64,000 nt of DNA from an uncultured Sphaerochaeta sp. (GTDB taxonomy: Bacteria; Spirochaetota; Spirochaetia; Sphaerochaetales; Sphaerochaetaceae), in NCBI RefSeq assembly GCF_963676285.1, contig NZ_OY781063.1:2728001-2792000 (forward strand), written 5' to 3'. Position 1 is the first letter of the stretch. Every line of letters begins with the position of its first letter. Position numbers and translations under genes: made by a program. Under the pieces are notes generated by a model. It was not told the origin of the DNA and searched no databases. It saw only the letters and a program-made list of their open reading frames with translations. Shown piece by piece: positions 16,118 to 25,127 of this stretch.

Positions 16118-19100
16118 GTGAAAACCAGTGAGGGTTGGGATTTACTTTCCATTGGAGAGATTTCGACTGAGAAGGTACAGAAGAATCTCAGGGAGATCTC
16201 CGTGTTTCTTTCCAATGATATCCGGAACATAAAGGATATTGTGTTCCAGTACCACCCGTTGGAGGTGGTCAAGTTTGCATTCTGGGAACATCATAGGCTG
16301 CTAAGAAAGAAAAACTCCGACCTCTTCGCGCAGCAAGTTGCTTCCCGCTTGGTTGCCTACCTCTCCAGCCTTCTTCCCTACTGGGAGAAAGATTATTCCC
16401 TGAATACTGACATTAAACCGAAAGATTGGAAGCGAGTAAGCCAACTGTTTGAAGATCTTTGCAAGAAAAGTATTCGCTATGCCGACAATTATACGTTGCT
16501 ACTACGAAACCAGGGGTTGTTTGGATCAGATGACGAAATGCTGTCATTTCAGGAAGAGGCGAGCGATTTCTGCCTTCCTCCGCTAGCTGAAGAAGATTTG
16601 TTGCAACAGAAATTGACTGCATTGCAGTATCAATTACAACCATTTAATGCTCTGGTTAATCAGGTATTCCCAGCAAAGCTTGATGGATTGCTCTCTGCAT
16701 TCCTACAACTCTCGAAGCGGGCCTTTGAAGGGATTGACTCATTGCTTGAAGACAATGCTACATTCAAGCAGGCGAGTATGTTGCAGCTCGAGGTGCTCAA
16801 GAGTCGTGGGGAACGTGTCGATGACCTTGAAGTGGTCATGAACCGAATTATCAAGGAACAGGGTTGGGAGTCTTGGGTCGAAAGTATAGTTGATCGCAGG
16901 GATAAGTTCCTTCTCTTTGATGTGCTGGGTGATACAAGTCTCAATGAGCGTGACGCGTATTTGCTCTCAGATACGCTTGCTTCAAGGGACTATGATGATT
17001 CAAGTCATTTGCTGATTGATGGTTTGGACAGTGATGAGCTACCATTCGTCCGTGTGGATGCATCATTCTATTGTTTTGTAGGTCATTCCTTGCTCGATCA
17101 TGCATATGGGTATATCAAGAGAGCTGTCTGCTCTCAGGATGAGGAACTTGCCAAAGAGTGGAGTACTATTGAGGCTGAAAAGCAAACTCTGGTGCCGGTA
17201 ACCTTCTTTACGGCAATGTTGGGTACCCTTAATTATACCTCAAATGTTGACTATAAGGATGGTTATCTTGATGCCTTATATGAAAATGAAGAGAAGCAGG
17301 TTATTGTTCAGGTTCCTTCAAGCCATGGAGAGGAGGTAGAAGAAAATCCCTTCCGTGATTCTGAGCAATATGTCCAAAATTTACAGAAATCCATTGCAGC
17401 CAGTAAGCTTGCCCAAGCTCATCCTGCAATTTCAGTTCTTATCGATACAAAACACCCTACGCTCTATCCCTTAGAAGTTCAGGAGGGTGTATTGAGACTC
17501 TCGTTTCTGCAGCTTGCCAACCTTGCATCCAGCTGGGAAGGAGTTTCAGAGCTCAAGGAACTGTTGGGCCTTTCCCCATTTGCAGGAGTTCATCATCATG
17601 ACAATGAAGAGAAAGAGGCTGTTCTCCCTGTAGAAGATGATATTTCCTCAGAAGATGATATTTCCTCAGAAGATGATATTTCCTCAGAAGATGATATTTC
17701 CTCAGAAGATGATATTTCCTCAGAAGATGATATTTCCTCAGAAGATGATATTTCCTCAGAAGATGATATTTCCTCAGAAGATGATATTTCCTCAGAAGAT
17801 GATATTTCCTCAGAAGATGATATTTCCTCAGAAGATGATATTTCCTCAGAAGATGATATTTCCTCAGAAGATGATATTTCCTCAGAAGATGATATTTCCT
17901 CAGAAGATGATATTTCCTCAGAAGATGATATTTCCTCAGAAGATGATATTTCCTCAGAAGTGCCTTTCACAGGTTCCTCGTATTTTACAGCAAGCGATGC
18001 AAATGCGGAAGAAGAGAGAGAGCCTGATGAGAGTGAATCTGACGAGTATGAAACAGCCGGCGATATTGTCCTTGGAAGCGAGCAACCCAGTCTTTTTGAT
18101 CTCGATGAAGAGAATATGTTTGATCCTTCGAGGGAAACTGAAGACGACAATGACAATGACGAGTATGAAATGGAAGCATACTGTATCATTGATGATGTTT
18201 CGTACGAAAATGATATAGATTATGAAGATGAAGATTTTTTGATCACAGCAGATGCAGACATGGAAGATGAAGCAGAAGAAGACAGTGAGATGTTTCATGC
18301 AAGCTATACGAGTGATGAAGATGATGAAAATGATTTCGAGAATATGCTTTTGGAAGAAGAGAATGATGAAGGCGAAGCGCCTTCCAATTCGTTTTCATTC
18401 TTTGGCCATCTCTCCAATATTGTAAAAGGGGTAGACGACGGCCTTTCATCCACTCAAGAAGAACTTCCTGCTCCGGATGAAGTTCCTACCCCGGATGAAG
18501 TTCCTACCCCGGATGAAGTTCCTGCAGAGGATGAAGTTCCTGCAGAGGATGAAGTTCCTGCAGAGGATGAAGTTCCTGCAGAGGATGAAGTTCCTGCAGA
18601 GGATGAAGTTCCTGCAGAGGATGAAGTTCCTGCAGAGGATGATAAACCCTTCCATCCTGATAATCGTCTTGCTCTACCTCCTGAATATAGAAAACAAGAG
18701 AAGGTTGTCTCTGAGTCAGTAGTCGTTGAAGAAGGTGGCGAAGATGAAACGACGGGTATTCCACGGTTCTTGCTTGCCGATACCATTGCAAAGACTGCAG
18801 AGAAACCACAACCGCAAAAAAAACCTGAGCAGATAATGGGGGCCTCAGGATTCCACCAAAAAACTGTAGCAAGTAGTGTAGGGGGAGATTTGCCGTCTAC
18901 ACTTCGTGATATTCTGGAAAGATTGAATCCTGAGTGGGAAAGTGAGAATCCTTTTGTGTCATTCTGCGAAAAGGCTGAGCCTCAACTCTTAATGGGTACG
19001 GCAGGCTTGATCGAACAAGCAAGACAAGCTCAACTGAGTGATAAGAAAGACAAAATGTTTACCATTCCTGGATACGATATAACCGTGGTACTGATGGCAG

Positions 19101-19327
19101 AGAAAGGCGATGTCCTTCGTGCTTGGGATAGAAAGAAACATATCGGAGCCATCATGTACATGCAAAACAAAAGTGTTTGGAATGTTCTCTATCTCGAATA
19201 CAACATGAGTGGGAAACTGCTGGAAGCAGAAGAACAAGTAATTCGTTATGCAGATTTTTCCCAAGCTGATTGGAAGTATTCAGTGAATTTAGGTGACAGG
19301 ATCCTTGAGAAGAAGAGAATGAGATGA
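16118..19327 (+). CDS. Unknown 1069-residue acidic repeat protein
   Basis: I recognise no family. There is no signal peptide or membrane segment, so it is probably cytoplasmic. Residues 1-490 are a mainly helical domain (DVLGDTSLNERDAYLLSDTL and YPLEVQEGVLRLSFLQLANL are typical stretches). Residues 507-614 are eighteen identical copies of E-D-D-I-S-S. A very acidic segment follows, then ten P-x-x-D-E-V repeats (about 784-843). The last 140 residues form a compact mixed domain (IPGYDITVVLMAEKGDVLRAWD, SVWNVLYLEYNMSGKLLEAE). The GTG start is supported by GAGGAGA 8 nt upstream. The stop overlaps the suhB start by 4 nt, so the two are probably cotranscribed. The two terminal domains tethered by long acidic spacers suggest a flexible linker protein; this is inference. 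Confidence 0.8.
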   Translation: MKTSEGWDLLSIGEISTEKVQKNLREISVFLSNDIRNIKDIVFQYHPLEVVKFAFWEHHRLLRKKNSDLFAQQVASRLVAYLSSLLPYWEKDYSLNTDIKPKDWKRVSQLFEDLCKKSIRYADNYTLLLRNQGLFGSDDEMLSFQEEASDFCLPPLAEEDLLQQKLTALQYQLQPFNALVNQVFPAKLDGLLSAFLQLSKRAFEGIDSLLEDNATFKQASMLQLEVLKSRGERVDDLEVVMNRIIKEQGWESWVESIVDRRDKFLLFDVLGDTSLNERDAYLLSDTLASRDYDDSSHLLIDGLDSDELPFVRVDASFYCFVGHSLLDHAYGYIKRAVCSQDEELAKEWSTIEAEKQTLVPVTFFTAMLGTLNYTSNVDYKDGYLDALYENEEKQVIVQVPSSHGEEVEENPFRDSEQYVQNLQKSIAASKLAQAHPAISVLIDTKHPTLYPLEVQEGVLRLSFLQLANLASSWEGVSELKELLGLSPFAGVHHHDNEEKEAVLPVEDDISSEDDISSEDDISSEDDISSEDDISSEDDISSEDDISSEDDISSEDDISSEDDISSEDDISSEDDISSEDDISSEDDISSEDDISSEDDISSEDDISSEDDISSEVPFTGSSYFTASDANAEEEREPDESESDEYETAGDIVLGSEQPSLFDLDEENMFDPSRETEDDNDNDEYEMEAYCIIDDVSYENDIDYEDEDFLITADADMEDEAEEDSEMFHASYTSDEDDENDFENMLLEEENDEGEAPSNSFSFFGHLSNIVKGVDDGLSSTQEELPAPDEVPTPDEVPTPDEVPAEDEVPAEDEVPAEDEVPAEDEVPAEDEVPAEDEVPAEDDKPFHPDNRLALPPEYRKQEKVVSESVVVEEGGEDETTGIPRFLLADTIAKTAEKPQPQKKPEQIMGASGFHQKTVASSVGGDLPSTLRDILERLNPEWESENPFVSFCEKAEPQLLMGTAGLIEQARQAQLSDKKDKMFTIPGYDITVVLMAEKGDVLRAWDRKKHIGAIMYMQNKSVWNVLYLEYNMSGKLLEAEEQVIRYADFSQADWKYSVNLGDRILEKKRMR
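17633..17956 (+). repeat. 18 perfect tandem copies of an 18-bp unit
   Basis: The unit GAAGATGATATTTCCTCA repeats eighteen times without a base change, in frame, encoding E-D-D-I-S-S. Identity at silent positions points to recent expansion or ongoing homogenisation. The copy number is likely to vary between strains. Confidence 0.97.
18467..18646 (+). repeat. Second 18-bp tandem array, ten units
   Basis: Ten in-frame units with consensus CCTGCAGAGGATGAAGTT encode P-A-E-D-E-V. The first three carry CCG in place of GAG (P-A-P or P-T-P) and the last ends GATAAA. The middle six are identical. The period equals that of the upstream array although the sequence differs. Confidence 0.95.
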
Positions 19328-20121
19328 ATCAAGAACAACATATAGCACACCACCTTGAAGTTGCCTTACAGGCAGCGAAATCAGCTGGGTCCTTGGTCCT
19401 GGAAGCTGGTAAGGCAAAACATATATCAGTGAGAAGCAAACAAAAGAATGATTTTGTTACTGAGACTGATCAGGCAGCTGAGCATCATATCATCAAGATA
19501 CTCAAGGAGCACTTTCCTGGAGATGCGATTTTTGGGGAGGAGAGCGGAAAGACTGGGACGCATGAAATGGGTCGCTGGGTGATAGATCCCATCGATGGTA
19601 CAACCAATTTCTTTCGCTCAATCCCCAATTATACGATCAGCATTGCCTGGGAAATGGAACCGTTCAAACCACTAGTAGGGGTAGTCTATAACCCAAGGCA
19701 ACAGGAGCTGTTCTGGGCAAGCAAAGGCCATGGTGCGTTTCTGAATGGACAACCTATCAGGGTGAGTGATATCGATGATGTCTCCAAAGCCTTGATGGTA
19801 TGTGTCCCTCCTCATCGCCGTCATGACCTGGCGGATGAATATTTTGAACGTATGCGAAGAATCTTCTTGGCTACCAGTGACTTCCGTTCCCTTGGTTCCT
19901 GTGCTTTGGAGCTATCCTATATTGCTGCTGGAAGGTTTGATGGATACTTTGAACGATGTCTGGGATACTATGACCTTGCAGCAGGGATGATTATCGTCCA
20001 AGAAGCAGGGGGGAAACTGGAGAGTGCAGACCCGGGACAACCGTTTACTGATGAGAGGTGTGATCTTGTAGCCTCAAACGGCTTGATACAAGATTGGATT
20101 TTGCATATGGTGCATGCATGA
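19324..20121 (+). CDS. suhB: Inositol monophosphatase family protein
   Basis: A 265-residue Mg-dependent, Li-sensitive phosphatase fold acting on inositol monophosphate or a related sugar phosphate. IFGEESG near residue 65 and WVIDPIDGTTNFFRSIPNYTISIA near 82-105 carry the metal-binding acidic residues, and YYDLAAGMIIVQEAGG near 218 is the second signature. The length is typical. It starts within the stop of the repeat protein (ATGA) and ends in an ATGA overlap with the HAD gene, so three genes are translationally coupled. In enterobacteria SuhB also touches transcription complexes; nothing here shows that. Confidence 0.9.
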   Translation: MNQEQHIAHHLEVALQAAKSAGSLVLEAGKAKHISVRSKQKNDFVTETDQAAEHHIIKILKEHFPGDAIFGEESGKTGTHEMGRWVIDPIDGTTNFFRSIPNYTISIAWEMEPFKPLVGVVYNPRQQELFWASKGHGAFLNGQPIRVSDIDDVSKALMVCVPPHRRHDLADEYFERMRRIFLATSDFRSLGSCALELSYIAAGRFDGYFERCLGYYDLAAGMIIVQEAGGKLESADPGQPFTDERCDLVASNGLIQDWILHMVHA

Positions 20122-20762
20122 ACTTCAAACTTGCAATTTTTGACCTTGACGGAACACTCATGAATACCTCTCCAGGGATATTCGCATCGGCTAATGCCGC
20201 GATAGAAAAGCTGGGCTTACCTCCAGAGCATGATGTGAACCAGCTGAGTAAATTCATAGGCCCTCCCATCACGCAATGTTTTGTGAAAGTATACAATCTT
20301 GAACCCTCCTTGATAGATGAAGCAATCTCTCTCTACCGGGTTGAATACGACACTCATGGACGCTTCAATGCCCATCCATATACAGGTATCCCGCAACTAT
20401 TATCCACCTTGAAAAAACGAGGGTATCTGCTTGCAGTGGGAACCTTGAAGTATGAACTTTTAGCGAAACAGATGATGGAACATTTCAATCTCGACGGGTA
20501 TTTCGATTCAATCAGAGGCGCTGATCTGGATTCAACACTCTCAAAGGCAGATATCGTAAACAAGGTGCTCAATGACCTTTCGATTGAAGCAAACGATGCA
20601 GTACTTATCGGCGATACGTATCATGACCAGAAAGGTGCCACTGAAGCAAAGGTTCCCTTTATTGCCGTAGACTGGGGCTTTGGTTTTCCCAAAGGGCATA
20701 TGAAAGACGAGACAACGCTTGCCGTTGCCCGAAGCCCGGAAGAGTTGCTTGATTTGCTATAA
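20118..20762 (+). CDS. HAD hydrolase, phosphoglycolate phosphatase-like
   Basis: The 214 residues follow the Gph/PpaX plan of haloacid-dehalogenase phosphatases: motif I FDLDGTLMNT near residue 7-16 with the nucleophile aspartate, a helical cap, motif II VGTLKYEL near 110 and motif IV IGDTYHDQKGA near 170. The ATG overlaps the suhB stop as ATGA and puts motif I at the expected position. Phosphoglycolate, pyrophosphate or a nucleotide could be the substrate. It is the last gene of the 16118-20762 unit. Confidence 0.87.
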   Translation: MNFKLAIFDLDGTLMNTSPGIFASANAAIEKLGLPPEHDVNQLSKFIGPPITQCFVKVYNLEPSLIDEAISLYRVEYDTHGRFNAHPYTGIPQLLSTLKKRGYLLAVGTLKYELLAKQMMEHFNLDGYFDSIRGADLDSTLSKADIVNKVLNDLSIEANDAVLIGDTYHDQKGATEAKVPFIAVDWGFGFPKGHMKDETTLAVARSPEELLDLL

Positions 20763-20891
20763 GAGCATGACTTTCCATCCCTAAACAATGCAAATCTTCT
20801 CATTTTATGATACGCTGTGTTGGTCAGTAGATGTATCAGGAAAGATACGACTGATAAACACATCTTTTATAGAAAGAGGAGAACTTATCAT

Positions 20892-21287
20892 ATGATGTTT
20901 CAACTGAAAAAAACACAAGTTTCCACTGCTAATGCTCCTGCAGCCATTGGCCCATACAGTCAGGCTGTTGTAGCAGGTCCCTTCGTCTTCACGAGTGGCC
21001 AACTTCCTGTCGATCCAACAACCAATGAGTTGGTAGGTGGGGATGCCGCGAACCAGGCAAAGCAAGTATTCGAAAACCTGAAAGCCGTCCTGGCAGAAGC
21101 TGGTACCGATCTTTCAAAGGTCGTTAAGGCAACTGTGTTCCTGAAAAACATGGATGACTTTGGAGCAGTCAATGAGGTCTATGCATCCTATTTTGGTGAA
21201 GGAATTCTCCCAGCTCGTTCAGCGGTACAGGTTGCAAAGCTGCCAAAGGACGTCTCTGTAGAAATTGAAATGATCGCCTTAGCATAA
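20892..21287 (+). CDS. ridA: RidA family enamine/imine deaminase
   Basis: A 131-residue YjgF/RidA protein that hydrolyses reactive 2-aminoacrylate and related imines, protecting PLP enzymes. The family core is clear: IGPYSQAVVAGPFVFTSGQ near residue 20-38, the catalytic arginine in ILPARSAVQVAKLPKDVSVEIE near the C-terminus. Two ATGs stand side by side; AAAGAGGAG lies 10-13 nt upstream. The gcvT start is 14 nt after the stop, suggesting one operon. Confidence 0.95.
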   Translation: MMFQLKKTQVSTANAPAAIGPYSQAVVAGPFVFTSGQLPVDPTTNELVGGDAANQAKQVFENLKAVLAEAGTDLSKVVKATVFLKNMDDFGAVNEVYASYFGEGILPARSAVQVAKLPKDVSVEIEMIALA

Positions 21288-21300
21288 GTAAAGGTTAGCC

Positions 21301-22419
21301 ATGAAACACACACCACTGTATGAGAGATACAAAAACTATCCTGGGGTCAAGTTGATTGACTTTGGAGGTTGGGAATTACCTGTGCAATTTGAGACAGGCA
21401 TCCTTGGTGAGCATAACGCTGTGAGAGAACGTGCGGGACTGTTTGATGTATCCCACATGGGTGAGTGCAATGTAAGTGGGGAGGCAGCAGCCTCCTACCT
21501 TGACTATCTTTGTACCAACTCAATCAGTGATATGCAGGTCGGCCAATGTCGCTATACATTGATGTGTTATCCTGATGGAACGGTGGTTGATGACTTACTC
21601 ATCTACCGCCGCTCCGATATTTCTTTCATGGTTGTAATGAACGCATCCAATTGCGAGAAGGACCTGGAATGGATCAGAGAGGGCAATCCCAAAGCAGGGG
21701 AGTGCCCAATGGTACAGGACATTTCTGATGCAACGGTTTTATTGGCTTTGCAGGGTCCCCTCGCTACCCAGATCCTATCTACTTTATTGCCTGATTGTGA
21801 TAGCTTGCAAACCTTCCGCTTCCGCAGTCAGTGTGAAGTGGGGGAGGTGATGGCACTTATCAGCCGAACAGGGTACACAGGGGAAGATGGGTATGAGCTG
21901 TATTGTGCAGCTGAAGATGGCCCCCTTCTCTGGGATACCCTTTTGGAAGCAGGCAAGCCGTTTGGCCTTACCTGTTGTGGTTTGGGAAGTCGTGACACTC
22001 TGCGTATGGAGGCAAAACTGCCACTGTACGGCCATGAGATCAGCGATACTATTACTCCATTGGAAGCAAACCTTTCCATGTTTGTGAAACTGGAAAAGCG
22101 TGATTTCTGTGGGAGGGATGCCTTACTTACCCAGAAAGAAACGGGTATTCCCAGAACGCTGAGAGGCATAGAGATGGTGGATAAGGCGGTTCCCCGTAGT
22201 GGTTATCGCGTATTTTTGGAAGATGAGGATATCGGGTATGTTACCAGTGGGACAAAAAGCCCCACCTTGGGTATCTTTTGTGCCTATATCCTGATCAAAC
22301 GAGAGGCCGGACTCAAGTTCGGCGATACTGTGGATATTGAAATCCATGGGCAACGCAAGAAGGCAAAGCTGGTGAAGACGCCTTTCTACAAGCATGGAGT
22401 AAAAAACACCGAATTATAA
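21301..22419 (+). CDS. gcvT: Glycine cleavage system T protein (aminomethyltransferase)
   Basis: GcvT takes the methylene group from the aminomethyl-lipoyl H protein to tetrahydrofolate, releasing ammonia. The 372 residues are full length, with LFDVSHMGECNVSG near residue 48, RTGYTGEDGYELY near 190 and GLGSRDTLRMEAKLPLYGHEI near 225, plus the C-terminal barrel. No gcvH, gcvP or lipoate gene is nearby, so the rest of the complex must be elsewhere, or this copy works in another C1 context. AAAGG lies 6-7 nt before the ATG. Its TAA shares one base with the next ATG. Confidence 0.93.
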   Translation: MKHTPLYERYKNYPGVKLIDFGGWELPVQFETGILGEHNAVRERAGLFDVSHMGECNVSGEAAASYLDYLCTNSISDMQVGQCRYTLMCYPDGTVVDDLLIYRRSDISFMVVMNASNCEKDLEWIREGNPKAGECPMVQDISDATVLLALQGPLATQILSTLLPDCDSLQTFRFRSQCEVGEVMALISRTGYTGEDGYELYCAAEDGPLLWDTLLEAGKPFGLTCCGLGSRDTLRMEAKLPLYGHEISDTITPLEANLSMFVKLEKRDFCGRDALLTQKETGIPRTLRGIEMVDKAVPRSGYRVFLEDEDIGYVTSGTKSPTLGIFCAYILIKREAGLKFGDTVDIEIHGQRKKAKLVKTPFYKHGVKNTEL

Positions 22420-23723
22420 TGAAACGCATCCAAAATTTTGCACCTGAAGGTTTCATCGCTCTCGATAACTCTGCATTGATATATCCTCCCACTGAGGCTG
22501 TTTTCAATGCGAATACATTCCGTGTCTCCATGGATTTTTCATTCACCATAAAGAAAACGATTCTGGAACAAGCCTTGCACGATCTTCTGTATCGTTGTTC
22601 CTATGCGAAGGTTCGCCTGCATACTGGTTTCTTCTGGTACTATCTATCTCCCAATGATGCGGAGCCAGTGGTCCATGAAGAGGGAAGTTATCCCAGTGGG
22701 AGATTTGCATTCAAAGAGAACAATGGGTACCTCTTCAAGGTACTCTATAGTGAGCATAGAATAGCATTGGAGTGTTTTCATGCGCTTACAGACGGTTCTG
22801 GTGCAATGAACTACCTTAAGCTGTTGGTTGAGCGGTACTGTCATCATGCAGGAATGCAACAGGTGAAGTTCTCCAGTGGATTGAAGTATCGGGAGCGACC
22901 CACAAAACAGGAGTTCAGTGACCCCTTCCAACATCTCTATGATAAACATGTCCCCTCATATCCTACGATCAGCAAGGCCTACCATCGCAAGGGAAACGGA
23001 CCATTTGATGATCGGGTAAAGGTCATCAGCGCAACTATTTTGACTGAACAGATCAAGGAGCGGGCAAAAGCGAGGTCTCTTACCATAGGGGAGTACCTCT
23101 CATCAGTCTACCTCTACAGTCTGCAGCAACTGCAAATTGAAGAGATTCCTAGTCAGAAACAGCGCAAGCCTATACGACTTTCTGTCCCCATGAATCTGAG
23201 AAGAATATTCGGCTATGATACGATGAGGAATTTTACCCTGTTTGCCGTCGTCGGTATCGAGCCAGCATTAGGTTTCTATGAGTTTGATGAGATTGCCACG
23301 GAAGTCCATTTGCAGATGGTCCAGGCGCAGTCGAAAAAGCGGTTGTTGAGCCAGATCAAGCGAAATGTATCCGGGGAAAGAATCCCCATAATTCGTTTTG
23401 CTCCTACTGCTTTGAAAAACCCTCTATTCAAGCTACTCTCGGATTTTCTTGGCGATGACCAGTACAGTGGAGTAATCTCAAATCTTGGATATGTTGCGTT
23501 GCCTTCTCAATTGGAGAATCAGGTGGTGCGTTGCGACTTCCATCTGAGCCCCGGGTTGCTGAACAAGATAAGCTTGTCGGTCATCGGCTATCTCGATAGG
23601 ATTGTCGTGAATTTTAATAGTTTCTATGCAACAGACACCTCCTTGGAGCGGCTCTTCTGTACCTTCTTGGTAGAAGATGGTATCCAAGTCGAAATTGCAA
23701 CCAACAGGGAAGATACGAGGTAA
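22419..23723 (+). CDS. Condensation/alcohol acetyltransferase-like protein
   Basis: The 434 residues resemble the chloramphenicol acetyltransferase/condensation superfamily. The active-site motif HxxxDG appears as FHALTDGSGAMNYLKLL near residue 120-136, and a late RPxxLxVPMNLR-like stretch (KPIRLSVPMNLRRIFGYDTMRNF) sits near 250. No carrier-protein or adenylation domain is attached, so it is a stand-alone acyltransferase. The substrate is unknown. It is translationally coupled to gcvT (TAATG) and followed 8 nt later by a zinc-ribbon membrane protein, a pairing I associate with alcohol acetyltransferase/DUF6320 neighbours; that recollection needs checking. Confidence 0.7.
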   Translation: MKRIQNFAPEGFIALDNSALIYPPTEAVFNANTFRVSMDFSFTIKKTILEQALHDLLYRCSYAKVRLHTGFFWYYLSPNDAEPVVHEEGSYPSGRFAFKENNGYLFKVLYSEHRIALECFHALTDGSGAMNYLKLLVERYCHHAGMQQVKFSSGLKYRERPTKQEFSDPFQHLYDKHVPSYPTISKAYHRKGNGPFDDRVKVISATILTEQIKERAKARSLTIGEYLSSVYLYSLQQLQIEEIPSQKQRKPIRLSVPMNLRRIFGYDTMRNFTLFAVVGIEPALGFYEFDEIATEVHLQMVQAQSKKRLLSQIKRNVSGERIPIIRFAPTALKNPLFKLLSDFLGDDQYSGVISNLGYVALPSQLENQVVRCDFHLSPGLLNKISLSVIGYLDRIVVNFNSFYATDTSLERLFCTFLVEDGIQVEIATNREDTR

Positions 23724-23731
23724 ATACAGCC

Positions 23732-24619
23732 ATGGCATATTGCGTACATTGTGGAGTTAAATTATCCAGCGGGGCAAAGACTTGCCCTTTATGTGGGACA
23801 GAGGTCCTTCTTCCCCCAGGAATGGAGGAGTCGTCCAGCGAACCTCTCTTTGCAGAGAAATTACCCCCAGACGGAACTCGTGGTATCACCAAGGCAAGAA
23901 AAGGTTTGGTTGAATTAATTGTGGCCTTGTTTGTGGTCAGCGAGATCACCGTTGGTCTCTCCCTCTTCTTTTCTGGAGCCTTGTCGTATGCTTACATTCC
24001 CCTGTTCTGTATAGCCATGGCTGCCATAAGCCTTGTTGCTGTTGTATTGGCAAAACCCCGCTATGTCAATCATGCAAGTTGGCAAAGCTTGATTGCTGCG
24101 ATCTTGCTTCTTGGGCTTGATGGGTATGATCTCACGTGGGCTTGGTCACTCGTTGCAGCTGGTGGTATTGCAATGTTCTGGATGTATGGGGTGTTTCCTT
24201 GGACCAGATGGGCAAAGAAGCATCTGAAGGGGAGTGTAGCACTAAGTGTATTGACCACTCTCTTCTATGTAGCGCTTATTAACGTGGTCGTCTCTGGTTC
24301 CTTTACTTGGTTCCTTCCAGTAGCCATTCCAACTCTCCTTGCTCTTTTGCTTGGATCCTCTCTGTTTCTTTTCTGGTTTGCCAATAGAAAGGGAAACAGG
24401 ATTCCCATTGCAGATATTGTGCTCGGGTCAATGGTAGTTCTATTCATTTCCAGTGCAGTCTTTGATGGTGCTCTAACCCGCTACCAAACAGGTGCTGTCT
24501 ATCTTCGTTGGGCAAGCAGTCTTTTGGTATCGGCAATAGTTATCCTGTTGTTCATGGTTGCCGTCTCTCTATCCCTGCGCCTCAGGAGATATTTCACCAG
24601 TCATAATAGACATGACTAA
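23732..24619 (+). CDS. Zinc-ribbon membrane protein (DUF6320-like)
   Basis: A 295-residue protein starting with a zinc ribbon (C5-x2-C8 and C19-x2-C22: YCVHC ... CPLC) followed by about seven hydrophobic helices from residue 70 to 290. The layout matches proteins annotated DUF6320, though I assign that from memory. The ribbon probably lies on the cytoplasmic face. It follows the acyltransferase by 8 nt, so they are likely partners, perhaps in modifying a lipid or cell-envelope alcohol. The stop shares the four bases CTAA with the convergent ybaK stop. Confidence 0.68.
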   Translation: MAYCVHCGVKLSSGAKTCPLCGTEVLLPPGMEESSSEPLFAEKLPPDGTRGITKARKGLVELIVALFVVSEITVGLSLFFSGALSYAYIPLFCIAMAAISLVAVVLAKPRYVNHASWQSLIAAILLLGLDGYDLTWAWSLVAAGGIAMFWMYGVFPWTRWAKKHLKGSVALSVLTTLFYVALINVVVSGSFTWFLPVAIPTLLALLLGSSLFLFWFANRKGNRIPIADIVLGSMVVLFISSAVFDGALTRYQTGAVYLRWASSLLVSAIVILLFMVAVSLSLRLRRYFTSHNRHD

Positions 24620-25083
24620 GTAAAGTCTGCAAACTGTCCTTGTGTGGCTGATACGAGGTCTTCTGGTTTGATTTTCAGCTGCAGGCCACGCATATCTGCA
24701 CTCACATGGATATACGGTTCTGTCTGGGCGACTTCCTCGATGAATGTAGGGAATTGCCTTTTCATCCCCAAGGGGCTGCAACCTCCACGGATATACCCTG
24801 TGACAGACTGCAACCGATCAAGCTTCAATAGCTCTATATCCTTGCTACCCGTCAATGCTCTCACTTTCTTCAGGCTGACAGAGAAGTCTGCAGGAAGGCA
24901 GAATACAAATATCTGCTTCTCACTATCCTCTAGCACGATTGTCTTGAAAACCTGTGAAGGTTCCAAACCTGCAACCTCACTCGCATGCACTGCATCCAGG
25001 TGCTCTTCATCCCACGTGTACTCCACTACCTCATAGGGAATGGCTTGTGCCTCCAGGATTCGCATCGCATTGGTCTTTTTCAT
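24616..25083 (-). CDS. ybaK: Cys-tRNA(Pro)/Cys-tRNA(Cys) deacylase, YbaK family
   Basis: The 155-residue YbaK/EbsC-type editing protein hydrolyses mischarged Cys-tRNA(Pro) in trans. Family features are the VFKTIVLED segment near residue 42, FCLPADFSVSLKKVRALTGSKDIEL in the middle with the conserved lysine, and TGYIRGGCSPLGMKRQFPTFIEE near 100-122. The start is the ATG before KKTNAMRIL; no ribosome site precedes it, and a TTGCAT-N17-TACCAT promoter ends 6 nt upstream. The frame is open further upstream, but that extension is not family-like. Confidence 0.93.
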   Translation of the reverse strand: MKKTNAMRILEAQAIPYEVVEYTWDEEHLDAVHASEVAGLEPSQVFKTIVLEDSEKQIFVFCLPADFSVSLKKVRALTGSKDIELLKLDRLQSVTGYIRGGCSPLGMKRQFPTFIEEVAQTEPYIHVSADMRGLQLKIKPEDLVSATQGQFADFT

Positions 25084-25089
25084 GGAAGT

Positions 25090-25118
25090 ATGGTACTTGT
25101 TTGTAAGCAGGTATGCAA
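25090..25118 (-). promoter_or_regulatory. Promoter implying leaderless ybaK mRNA
   Basis: On the minus strand TTGCAT (25113-25118) and TACCAT (25090-25095) are 17 bp apart, and the -10 box ends 6 nt before the ATG at 25083. Confidence 0.58.
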
Positions 25119-25127
25119 GCAAGGGGA

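Noticed and set aside
17633..17956. CRISPR-like array
   Set aside because: The units are contiguous with no spacers, in frame and protein-coding; no cas gene is in the window.
17596..18189. Long antisense open frame through the first repeat array
   Set aside because: It is open only because an 18-bp repeat without stops on the reverse strand is iterated; no ribosome site or family match, and the sense gene is clearly the coding one.
18446..18872. Several antisense open frames through the second repeat array
   Set aside because: Same cause: repetition of a stop-free unit, with no independent support.
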